Source: Macrolepiota albuminosa
Taxonomy: Eukaryota > Basidiomycota > Agaricomycetes > Agaricales > Agaricaceae
Length of the DNA: 64,000 nt
Assembly (NCBI GenBank): GCA_027475525.1
Contig: JAMWFC010000051.1
Span: forward strand, 248,001-312,000
Direction of reading: 5' to 3'
This document shows positions 50,676-62,227 of the stretch, piece by piece (positions within the stretch are counted from its first letter, which is position 1; each line of letters begins with the position of its first letter). The position numbers and the translations under genes were made by a program. The notes beneath the pieces are model-generated. The model ran no database searches. It was given only the letters and a program-made list of their open reading frames with translations, and had not been told where the DNA came from.

Positions 50676-52296
50676 ATGTAGATTATGATATACGTTGACA
50701 CTGTAACACTGTATGTTTCTTCTGTCCGCTCAAGTCGGACAACAGTTAACAAACGTGCAGTCTAGGCTTGGAAGAAGGATGATGGAGCTTCAAAGAGAAA
50801 ATTTATCACAATCTGACCATGCCCATGTCTCTTCAGCAGACTAAAGGTCCGAGGATGTATGCAAGGGCATGAATGCATCGAGACACATTCGCCCAACCCC
50901 TGGAGATTGCAAATGCCATATGTGCGTGTTTCATTCTCTGACAGTTGATGGTCACAGAGTCTACCGCGAACCACGCACTGCCTATCTTTATCTGGAACCG
51001 AGTGATATGAGCGCATTGCTCGGCATGTGCACCTTCCGACGACATGTAGCAACGTATGCGCACCATTACCATCACCGGTAATCATGAAGTTAACGCATTG
51101 AGTGTTGCATCTGTGTAGTATTTTCTGTGGCTTTCACCTAGGTGATCTGTCGTAACCTAACAAAATCGACAAATGTGGAGTGGATTATTTAATGTTCGTG
51201 CTGTATATCAGGACGAAAAATCATTCCAGCGCGGCGTCTGCAACAGACCGCTAAGATCGAATCCCTTCTTATTTTACCTTTACCGAGCACGATCATCTAT
51301 GTAGAACCACCCGAGGAACTTTATCTGTCCCAACGGAACCTAGTACCTGTAGGAGAAGAAGAATCTGACAAGGAGTAAAACTTGGGGAAGAATCCAGGTT
51401 TACTCAGCGATCTAAGTCAGATTGAAGAGGACAACTCCTCAATCCCGGGTTCTGAACGGAGAGCCGAGGTTACTTCATTCCGTTGTCGATCTAAAGAAAC
51501 ATCAAGCGATTGCTCGGTGATGTTTACTTGAGTATTTCCGAGGACTTAGCTTCTCCACGAGACCTGGAAAAGCGCCCATTTCCGTCTTCAAAGCCTACAA
51601 GTGATGTAATTGAGCAATCGAGTCCGCGTCGACACGGATCACGGCCACTGTCGAGCAACTAGGCATTACCATTTCGATAAATCTACGCCACTGGCTGGAC
51701 GGCGAGAACAGACAAAGCAGCGTGGTCCTCAGTGGCAGACACTCAAGATAACAAAACACATTGGTCCGTGACTTGATTCGTTGAACTGCGAATGAAAAAG
51801 AGATATCTGGTCAGACGTGGTAGCTGGTAGAGGGACTCGATAACATCCGTGCTCCGAGTGAATTTATAAAGGCCTCGAGATCAGGAGGGGGTGAAGTTCT
51901 ACAGAAGAACTATGCCAGATGGTTAAACGAGTACGTTCAGGCCGACCATTCTTGCAAATTCGACGAGGCAGTAAAAGATGGGCTGAAACAAGCTCGTCAA
52001 TCGTGCCTCGTCTTATAGGTGCTCTCTGGGTGTTTGATATGTCATCATACCGTCCGAGTATATTACGCTCTGGTAGTCTGTCCGAAGGATGCCCTGATTA
52101 CAAGATCTGATAGATTTGACTTTAATCTGCTTTCAGGCTCTGAGAAGCCTTTCGTGTGTATCATGTAGGTACTGTAGTATGTACGTACTGGATATATGTA
52201 AGACGTATGAATCCTCAGCATAATAAATTATCCTGGTGCTAGCTATAATCGAGACAAGCATTACGAGATTTGATTCATATGCTCAATCACGACTTC
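50676..52296. other. Intergenic region, possible gene remnants
   Basis: About 1.6 kb. Frame fragments around 51200-51380 (with LPSTIIYVEPPEELYL) and 51890-52020 (with NYARWLNEYVQADH) look protein-like, but stops and frame changes separate them and no family is recognised. They could be relics of an inactivated gene or chance. I see no supported gene. Confidence 0.4.
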
Positions 52297-55200
52297 TTAC
52301 ATACACCAACCCACTGCTGCGCCTATTTCCCTTATTCCTCGGCTTGCCGAGAGGAGCAAAGCGAAATCTAGACATTCTCGTTCTCTCTTCTTTCTCCCCT
52401 GCATTCCATATGCTTTGGCCAGATAGTACCATGCCTCTGGAACATGCCAGCCATTTGCGCGGGTAAGATGGCTTAAAATTCCTGCCGCTAGATCCACATG
52501 ATTTGAAGAGCCAATTTCAGACGAAAGACCTGCTTGAGCCTCATGCCTGGCAAGGAACAGTCGTGCGAGGTGTACAGAAGCAGACACATCATCCGGGTTG
52601 ATGAACAGCGCTTTTTGGTATGCATCTATCGCGTGCTCCTGTTTATCATGAGCGATGTAATACAGTCCCAACTGAAGGAGAGTTATCCACAAGTGATCTC
52701 AGGAGTATAAGTAATACTCACTTGGACCCACACCCTTGGATTCCCTTCATCTTTTACCTCTGCCTCTTGTATTGCGCCTTTAGCCTGCTCGATTTTTCCA
52801 AGGCGCCTGAACGTTGCCGCGGACATTAGCCACAAGTCTGCTATCAGTCGCTCCCTATGTTTCGTCCGGACATTGCGGTTTCTAATATGGGTTGGAGGTG
52901 AGGGTAGAACTGGGGGAGGCGGAGGCGGAGGCGATGCTGTTGGAGTACGATCATTCGGATTTTGAAGGAATGAACTCAGACGGCGTCGAGAGTGAATTGA
53001 AGATGCCTGATAGGAAGTTTGTCGCAGGATGGCATGGAAATCTACACAGGTGCAGGTCGTTCAAAATCTAAGGTACCTATGATAACAACAGACAAACATG
53101 ACGTACCAGGAGTCGAGTTCGCTTTCTTAAGGCTTCCCGTCTTGTTACCAATCTTCCTCGAAATTGTAGAAACTCGGGCACGGCCCTGATGTACACGGTG
53201 CTTGAGCATTTGCTGCACCTTTTTTCCTTTCGAAGTATCGCGATCGAATGATGATGACAGACGCTTTGTGGAACCACGCTTCCCGATTTGACCTTGAGGA
53301 GCCTCATTGTGAAGACTCGCAGGAGTGACTGTGATAGGAATAGGCTCGAGGATTTCCTGTTTCTCATCACCTTCGCGAGCGGGAGAGTATAGAACTGAGC
53401 CATCATCGATAGGCGCAGTGATAAATGGTGATTCTCCAGTTGCTGCTGGGCTGCCATCTACCGAGGGCCTTGGTGCATTTTGACCTGTAGTTGGCGTCCG
53501 TTGCGCGGCTACCCAGGAAAACACTTCGAGCCACTTCTGCTCTGCACCTTCCGCACCATCAATTACCTCGGTCAGCACACCTTGAGTCATTCGGAGTTGT
53601 AAAGCATATTCAAACAAGTCCTCTTTTGACGGTGGTGGGTGGTCCTGGTCAGGGGCAAGGAGTGCTGCAGCTGAAGGAATGCGCTTGTCATTGATGAGAG
53701 GTATCCGATTCGACACCGTTGACGGAACAGCGCGGCCATCATTAAGACGTTTATCTACCTCAATACTAGTTTTCGTGCCGATAGTTATTGCAGACCCCGC
53801 GAAATTTTTATCTTGTACTTCTGGGGCCTTTTCTGACCCACTGATCCTGGAGGTTGCTTTTAACGAATCGCTTTCGAGAGTCTCACCGTCTTCTGTGCCA
53901 ATTTCATCTTCTGCCCGCTCGTCTTCGCCAATGGCTGCTCCTGACTCTAAAATTTCTCGTGCTTCAATCCACTTTTCTGCAGCTGCAAGTAGGAGTCCTA
54001 GAAGATGCCAGTACCGGATCTCACGAGGTTCAGCCTCGACTGCGCGTCCGGCATGTAGGATAGCTTGTTCTAGGTCGTGATCTGGTCCTGGATGAGCAAA
54101 TGACAGCGCAAGGTGGTATAAAGCTGCTGGATCCGGGGTAAACATCGAAGCTTCTTGCGCATCTGTTATAGTCGGGGCGCATGCTTGTACAAAGAACTTG
54201 TGCGCAGCCGCAAGGCGTCCCGGGCGAGTGTGAGTGTCTTGCTCTGGAAGTCATTCCTTGTAAGTTGATCATAATAGAGGGAAAATGTGTCTGCTCGCCT
54301 TTGAGCGTCATGACAAAGTTCCAAACACCTTCTGCAAGATCAACACGTGCTGCCAGGCGAACTCCATCCATGCCAACTATCCGTAACCTTGTTCTGGCTT
54401 TCTCAATACACACACCAGCCTCACGGGCCTCTTTCATACCTTCAAGCCCTGTTTGAGCCGCTGCCCACCGGCAAAGCATACGGGCGCCGTAAACCAAGGT
54501 TTCCACCCATTCCTTATCAGAATCAGAGTCAGTGGTGTCAGCATCATTGCAGCCGGTCAAATCTCTTGTGCTCGACGATGGCGTGGCAGTATTGACTTGT
54601 TTAGTTTCATATGTCTTCCCGACAACTTGTAAGTAGAGCAGAAGTGTTCTTCTGGCGAGAGACGTGTCTCCAGCAACATGAGATATTTTTGTCATGTGCC
54701 TAAGAATCTTGGGAGAATTAAAAGTGAGGCGAGTAGCCCACCAAAGGATCTGTTTTGAGGATGGCATAAATGACACCATATAAAAATTGACAGAATGACT
54801 AACATCGATCACCCATCCTGCGTCCTCAGCACTTGCACCGTCTGCCTCCCACACTCCCACGCAGAGGTCGATAAAATCTTCTACTCGAATATTCCGTTCC
54901 CCAGCACGAGGGAAGCTCGTGCAGGCACCTAATATTGCTCGATAATCATTTATCACTGTTCGCGTCGTAAACAACCACGACTTCTCTCCGCCATCCTTAA
55001 TCGGTGACATTAATGGTGAAGCATGTAAGGGGTGGTAACGTAAGATAGTGGCTCTGAGATAGAGGACGGAGATAGTGGATCGATGCCAGGTGCGAAATGT
55101 TGCGGGCCAGTGGATGATGTATGCATTGTAATAGCGAAACCACGTCCATACATCTCCAGAGGGATATGTAGGTGATCCTGCTATGCTCGCAGAGATCACG

Positions 55201-56167
55201 ATAGCCCGCCAGAGGAGTCGCTCTACCCAACGCCAAAGTTCGCGTTGTTGGGTAAACACTTTTGAATTGGTCGATGTAGCGGATGTCTGATGTGAGAACA
55301 TGCTTCCTAGTGTCTCGAGGAGAGGTAAGGCGGTACCATATGCATTGAGGGCGACTCGTGGATTAGATGGTGAAAGTTTCTCGTGAGACATACCTCCAAT
55401 TAAAGACATTCAGTCTCATTTCGCACCCAAGATACAGAACAAGCACCTTGCAAGCATACACTTCTCAGTGTCTCAGTCATTGCCCACGACCTCCCATCTC
55501 TAATCTCCGGTGCAGACGAGTCTGTCAGATCCACAAAGCTACCACCAGCGGATGAGAACGAGTGGGAAGTGGAGAAGCTTGGAACATGCAAGCCTAGATG
55601 ATGTGTATGAGCCGCGGTAGTCGACGTAGAATCAGGAGGTATATGCTTTTGGACGTTGAGAAGTTCTGAAACGTTAGCAATGTGTGAAAGGCATTGTGCA
55701 GGATTGCCCAAGGCATAAGCATAATATGCAAGCGCGAAGTTGAGGCTCTATTATGTCTGTCATCGTAAATAGCTTGACTGTGTGATATTATTGGCACGCA
55801 CGTCATAGTTGGAAGACTTGAGACCGGCCAATGCATCGTAGCTTGCTTGAGCTTCTTGAATCCTCTCCTCTGGCAGCATACATTCCAAACCTAACTCTAT
55901 AAGATACTCGAATTCTCCTTCCCCCGGTACATCGCTTTGATCGTCATCCTGTGAAGTAGCCGCAAGTAATAGTGCCAGTGCCTGGGTATGTGACGCAATT
56001 TGCGCAACGTCCTGGAATCCTTTGCAATGCTTGTTGAACTTACGGAGAAGTTCAGACCAACAAAGAACTGTGCCAGTGGGTGTCTTCGCGGGGTATTGAG
56101 ACGACCATTGACCGGAGGTCAGAGCTAGTCGAAGCTGAGCCCAATAGTGGCGGTCCTTTGCAGACAT
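52297..56167 (-). CDS. YPP1: Ypp1/TTC7-family TPR scaffold of the PI4-kinase complex
   Basis: Ypp1/TTC7 links phosphatidylinositol 4-kinase to Efr3 at the plasma membrane, supplying PI4P. The start is ATG 56167 (MSAKDRHYWAQLRLAL). It is helical throughout, with CWSELLRKFNKHC, WRWVERLLWRAIVIS, VWTWFRYYNAYIIHWP, DPAALYHLALSFAHPG and HLLGLLLAAAEKWIEA forming TPR-like pairs. A long acidic/Ser insertion lies around 53.1-53.9 kb. The C-terminus has AIDAYQKALFINPDDVSASVHLARL and VPEAWYYLAKAYGMQGRKKRERE, ending AVGWCM; these are the family's most conserved TPRs. Introns are short. Length is about 1,150 residues. No damage is seen. The gene assignment is by overall pattern and C-terminus; other TPR families are less likely. 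Confidence 0.85.
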
Positions 56168-57202
56168 GGCGTGAGTACGTACATAAATCACCTGATCAAT
56201 GTTCAAGCTTTATTCCTCCGTCCGATCTAATCGGAACACGTCTCAAACTGATCACACGGAAGTATGTATCCTGACTCTTTGAACCTGTCTGACCGTTATT
56301 TTGGAGACAATCCTTCATCCTCGCTTCCACCCTCACAAAGTCATACATCAGCTCTCCAATTTTTGCCCCGTCACCAATATTATGTACAACACGAGAAGTT
56401 CTTACAAGGTCTGTGACATTGACCATCAGACAAGACAGGAATGGTTCAAAAGAACTCGCAATAGTCAAACAAATTGCAGAACCTGCCCGAAAAAGTCAGA
56501 AGGAACTTGTATAATTGTTTTCGATCGAACCTTGGATTGGATGTTGTTTTGTGGCGTCAGGAAAGCCAAGCCTTGATATGATACTCTATCGTCCAATTTA
56601 TGACCGGAAGGCTACTTAACTGTTCTGAAGACAAAAGTCACATTCTTTCCAGAGATTTGGAAAGTCACAGTCCAATGATTGGCGGAAGAGAATTTCATCG
56701 TGTGATAAGAGTACTCATACCATCCTATCTCTCGTGAGAGCTTTAGAGTCTTGGTTCCAGAAAGACTCCAGTTACGCAATATAAGAACAGGTTCGGATGA
56801 AGAATTTGAACACATTTATGATGGTGATGACTGAGACTTTTGAGTCACCTCGGCAAAAATACAACACACATATTTGACAGTAGTAAGTGAGCCTCTCTGT
56901 CCCTTTTTCCGACCTGATTGAACCTTGCAGATTCTGACCGAGAATAATTTGGTGTGTTCAAGTATACAATTACAAGAGGATTCCAAGTATCTGAGGTAAA
57001 GCTCCAACGCGTGCGAAGTATCAGTAGCAAAGGAGGAGATAAAGACGATGCTACAACGATAATTAAATATACAATTAATGTAACTGATGTATAATCAAGG
57101 GTAAATGAAGAGGGAAAGAAGAAGAACGAGCGGATTAAATACATTTAAGTATTCGATATTCACGATATTCAACTAAAAGATATCTGAACAAAACTTTGAC
57201 CT
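56168..57202. other. Region between YPP1 and MED13, possible small minus-strand gene
   Basis: A plausible spliced minus-strand gene lies within 56612-57144. Fragments WSFTSDTWNPLVIVYLN and REIGWYEYSYHTMKFSSANH look like beta-rich protein sequence, but I could not fix a splice path or a start. Another frame at 56196-56468 (IGELMYDFVRVEARMKDCLQ) could be a separate helical exon. Neither is recognised. Confidence 0.3.
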
Positions 57203-60200
57203 CTAAGCGCTGCTGGCGATGTCTATGCCATATTGATCACGACCCAGCGCTATCCGCATCGCCTCCACAGCCGCAAGATGTAAGGGTAAGACGGGGTTGA
57301 CGTGGAGTCTCCAGCGTGCACGGGCAAGGACAGCGAGCTCATAAAAATTGTGTGTGATGGCCGTATGCAAAGAAGAGATGTCTTGGGAAGAGGACCTGGA
57401 ATTGGGTGAGGAGACATTGTGGAGTAGATGGAGATGCAACATCGAAATTGAAGTAGGAGAGGGCATGGCGGGGATGCAAATTAGTGTGGTAGAGGATCGC
57501 GGGAGGAGGGGAAGCGGGTGAGGCAAAGATGGTGTAGGAGATTTGTCGAATTCAGAGGGGGCTGAGTGACAAACGTCTTCTGGAACATGTGAAAGGAAGA
57601 TACCAAGATCGACAAAAGAGGGAGGGTAAGATTGAGGAATGGAATTGTACGGGGATGTTGCGTAGACGGTCATCGTAATGTCGGTGAAGATGTTTCGTGG
57701 TTGCCCCTTCACACCGGAAGACGCCCGAGAAAGGTTGTGTACCTTGGTCGGAGGTGATTTATTGGCAGGAGTCTTGGGTCGGGTCGAAATGAAGGTCCAA
57801 GGAGCATCTGGCTCAACAGACAGCAAAGTGAGACTTGATATGGGCAGAGCTCGCAAGTTATTGTCAATCCAGTTAGTCCAGGCTATAAGAGGTGTTATGA
57901 GCGCACAGGACAATGAAGGACGCTCGAATACATACCATCCAGCTCATTCTCGCTGATCGCCCCTAACTTCGAAAACACGATCCTCCACTCCACGTTTGCC
58001 TTCTTTGCAAACTCAATTGCAAACTCCCAGACCTTCTTTATGAGAAACACCTCATTCGACACATCCTCCGAATCACCCTCACCAGGCGTCTGAACCAACC
58101 ACACGCCCAGATCATGTGCCTCACCACGCTGGTCCGCACACGCTGCCAGAATCCATTTGCCACACTGGCTAACCCGGTATCCTACATGCAAGAACGTGTC
58201 ACGGTCCAGAACATCGAGAGATGCATGGGCCGCGCGCACAAATGTTGCCTTACTATAGATCGGCCTCGCAAGCGTGAACGCTGGCTCTTGGAAATACTTG
58301 CGTACTCGCACGCCATGCTCGTAAAAGGAACGAGACATTGTACGGTCGACTGGAACGAGCATACGGTTGTATATGGAGCAGCAGACATCGGAGGTGGAAT
58401 AGTCAAAAGCGGGATTGGTGAATGTACCATAGAGGAGTTGTTCTGGGACAAATTGGAAGTGGATTTGGGCTTCGGAATAGGTTCTGGAGGCTTTTGTGAC
58501 AGCGGAGAAGATCTGTTTAAGGGTGGGGGACGCAAGTGTCATTATGGACATTGGGGTGACGATGAAGAAGATACTGGATTGCGATGCGGGAAGGCTTGCG
58601 ATGAGGGAGGCTATCAACGATGTGTTAGATTTGTTGGATTGTTGTGATCCAAATGTACTTGCCTAATGTCTTGCGGAAAGAGGAATCAAACCGTAAGGGT
58701 ACTAACCCATCTCTAGGACAGGCAGGGTTTTTTCCAGGTGTTAGAGTTCCTAAATGGCGTCCCTAAAAACTGATGAGCATGTACTCGCAAGGAAAAAATC
58801 ACTGCACTGTACCTTGTAACTGGTGACGACGCCCGTCAACCATGCATCAATGTGCTGCACCCTCTGTTCCCCATCATCTTCGAACAGTACAAACACAGTC
58901 CCGTTTTTTGCTCCTCCTTTTGGACCTAGCCCGAGCTTCTCCCAAAATCTGAGGGCAGTAGGTAAAACCTGTATCACTGCGTCCCCTTTCCCAATCGCTA
59001 TCATCGGAGCTTCGAGCATCTGTAGCTTACCTTTCTTATTTTCACTTTTCTTTTCGTTCCAATCCACATCCCTCCCCATGTCGCAGAAAAGTGATCCCAA
59101 TGTCATGGACCCTTCCAAACCAGGAACACTTCCAAAGAGCTGTGAAATAGCACGGGCGTCAGCAAGCCACACCTCCTCTTGCGCACAAGCACCGACGAGA
59201 GTACTAGCGCGCCACGCCTCGGCCCAAAGAGAGTTCTCCACAACCTCCGTTGCAACCGCTCCCGCGGCTGCTTCGAGCGATTTGGATTGGCCAAGTGTTG
59301 CCGCGGGTGATACAGGTGTTAAAGCGGAAGTGGCAGAGTGGATGTGAGGGTGAGGATGGGGAATAGAGAGAGGGAGGGGAGATGAAGGGCGGCGGAGGGG
59401 CGTGCTGAGTGGCAGGAGGGAGGAGTGGGCGAAGTAAGTCGGGAGAAGGGAGGGTCCAAGGGGGAGGTAGGCTGGTGGTGGGGTTGTCGGGCGAGAGCGG
59501 GGCGGGCTTGGGCTCGGACTTGAGGAGCGGGAGGAGGCGGTGGTGGTGGTGGTGTCAGAGTCGATATCGGCGTCGGGGCTTTGCGTAGTAGTGGAGGTAG
59601 GGGAAGACCAATCGTCTACCCAAGACGGAGAATGAGTTGATATTGGGCTTTTGGCCACCTTTCCTATTGGTTCAAATGCCAGTTTGCGTTTGACACCGAT
59701 CAGTTTGCGCACGACGCCGATCCGGGGGTCGGTCGCTGCCATGTAATCCTTACGCCATCCAATCTGACCTGCATTTTTTGCCTTGTTGAGATCGTTAGCT
59801 TCTGGTGGTGGGCTGGGCAAGGAGAATTTGCCGACGGCGTATTTACCATCAAGGAGGCGATGGTAATCTGCAAATGGTATTGGGTCGAAAGTTGAGTTGG
59901 AAGTGATGAAAGGTTCAAGGTGAACAATTGCGGTGGGTGTAGCCGGGGCTGAGTGGCTTGGTGGAGTTGGTCCTGGAGAAGGTGGGAGGAGATCAGGAAC
60001 GGCAGGGGTGGCAGTGTGCGTTGCACCGGAGACCCAAGGGGAAGTAGAGGCATCGTATGGGGTCGCGGAAGATATGTCAGTTGCGAATGAAAGAGAGTTG
60101 TCAAAGTTCAAGGGTGTTTGTGTAATGGCCGGGGTGGGGATTGTTGTGGTTGTAGTGATTGGCATACTTCGCGTAAGATGAGACGGAGCAGTAGGAGCAG

Positions 60201-62180
60201 AAGGCCGGTCGAAGAAGCTGAAATCGTCGTCTGTGAATGCGGCTTCGTCGAAATCAAGTCCGCTAACGCTGCCGGTATCGCCAGTGTGACTTGTCGCGCT
60301 GAAGGTGGCGTCGTGGGAAGCGTTGACGTCAAAGGGCATGGACATGTTCATATCCATTCCTATGTTCATGTCAAAGTCCATATCCATATCCATGTCCATG
60401 TCCATATTCATACTCAAACCAAGGTAGGGCTGAGGTTGGATGGTCCAGGACGCGTCGGTTGTGCTAAATGGGTTAAAGGTTGATGATGATCGTGGAGGCG
60501 GAGGGACAACAGGTGCAGGTGGAGGCTCGGATGATTCTGGTACGGGCTTGAGGGTTGAAGTGGGCGGAGGTGGGAGAAAGGTCGGGGGAGAAGTTGGGCC
60601 AGTGTGGGGAGTGGCATCGGCTTGTGGCGGAGATGGATAAAAATTTGGCGGTGGGAGATGGCTTGTGCTCGCGATGGGTGGTTGGGACGCGAGGGAAAGT
60701 GGTGTGGTCAAGAGAGGAACGGACGCTGAGACTGGAGGCGGTGACTGGATCGCTGTGGCGACAGTACGGACGAATTTTGGGGAGGTTAACGTGTTGTTGC
60801 TTTCTCGTTCGCGTTTGAGCCGCTCACGTTCCTTCTCGCGGTCTCGTGCAACGGCGTCGACGTATCCCGCGACCTCTGCTGCGATTTGATGGATGTCTTT
60901 GGACTTGGAAAGGGTAAGAGCACGGAAGGCACGGACCGAGTCAGAGCTAGGCGAGCTCGGAATGACAGATCGGGGTTGGGAATACGCGGTGGAGGGAGGG
61001 GGGTATGATGTTTGTGGCGAGGTAGAGGATATTGAACTTGGAGGAGGCTGAGCAGATATGTGGGGCGAGGGTTGGAGGGCGGTGGGAAGGGAGGGTATGT
61101 ATTCAAGCGGAGGACGCGGGGGTATGGATGAAGGAGTATGCGATAAGCAAAGGGCTGTGGGATATATGAGGACAATTCCTTTGTCCTCGCCTTGCTTATT
61201 TTCGACGTTTATCCATGCGATTACGTAGGAGGTCTTGGAGGCGGACGACCAGCTTCCTACACCGAGACCCTGTAGCGACTCTTGGAATTGTTTGGTGAGT
61301 GCGGAGGTCGGCCCATTGTAGTGTGCTAGGAAGAATGCAGGTGTGCCATGAGGAAGTAGTGTTATTGGTGTTCCTGGAGGAACGGGGAGAAAGTATGACA
61401 ACGGAAGAAAATTTGTGGGGTGGAGGAGGGGATGTATAATCAAGCTTGAACGACATAGATGTATTTGTAACTGGCAATATAACAGTGGCCTATCGGCGGC
61501 GTCAGTGACTGTCAAAACGATAGACGGTGGAAATACCTTGACTGAACACGGTAATACCAACTTGAACACCATTCATTCTCAATAGATGGTGAGCCTAAAA
61601 GGAAGCCCCCCTTTAGGCGTGTGACTGGTCGCAAAGGCCGTGAGTGGGATGCAGCTTGTGCGATATCGTCGATCAAGCGTATGCGTATAGCCTCAAGGAA
61701 ATGAGTATAAACTTCACGAAGAGGCTTGCGTGGCAGTAGCATGCCCGTTTTGGCAGTTATACATGAGGGACATGGTTTGGATAGCAGAGAGCAAGCAGGA
61801 GAGCAAGGATAGAGATCATCAAAGGTAAAGTGGGATGGCTGGACAACTATAGAGTGGGGTTAGGGTTAGGCGCGATATAATGCAGCAAACCTACCTGTGA
61901 GGCCGTCTAGCTGGAGCTGGGCGAGGCTTTGGGTGGCATTGTGAATGCCGTCAACGTCGGTTATGGCAAAGACATAGATGCAAGAGTTGTGGCCGACATG
62001 AACACTAGTGAGAAGAGAGCCGAGGAGGGTATTGTGAGGAAGCAGCTGTATGCGGGCACGATCGACGACCTGGTGGTTGTTGGAGTCTGGTGTTGGAGCA
62101 AAGCGTGCATAGACGACGGCAAAAGGGACGGGGATGCTGAGCTCGGCGGCGAGGAGGGAGTCCGCCTGGTGGAGGAGCAT
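57203..62180 (-). CDS. MED13: Mediator complex subunit 13 (Ssn2/Srb9), Cdk8 module
   Basis: MED13 joins the Cdk8 kinase module to core Mediator and represses transcription. The start is placed at ATG 62180 (MLLHQADSLLAAEL). Joins at 61.9 kb (LDGLTVVQPSHFTFDDL) and 61.5 kb (SIENEWPLLYCQLQIHL) are exact. The N-terminal domain includes FFLAHYNGPTSALTKQFQ and YVIAWINVENK. The middle is a long Ser/Pro/Thr-rich disordered region with a run of Met-Asp pairs near 60.37 kb. The C-terminal domain shows SLIASLIASLPASQSSIFF, VWEFAIEFAKKANVEWRIVF, and WRLHVNPVLPLHLAAVEAM before the end at 57203. One extra base near 58662 shifts the frame between FRKTL and ASTFGSQQSN, with no intron to explain it. About 1,550 residues. 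Confidence 0.88.
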
Positions 62181-62227
62181 GAGATGTCGGGATTTACCGA
62201 GGTACTGTTGGTTTTCACTCAACTGCC
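62181..62227. promoter_or_regulatory. 47-bp divergent gap between MED13 and DUF2433 start codons
   Basis: The two predicted ATG codons face away with only 47 bp between them, so promoters or 5' UTRs must overlap the opposite gene, unless the MED13 start is further in. No element is assigned. Confidence 0.45.

Noticed and set aside
58823..59347. Long plus-strand frames antisense to MED13 (also at 60.1-60.8 kb)
   Set aside because: They are shadows of a low-complexity coding region and carry no motif.
61860..61872. Telomere end or chromosome fusion point
   Set aside because: Only about two TTAGGG units, inside an intron of a conserved gene with normal genes on both sides.
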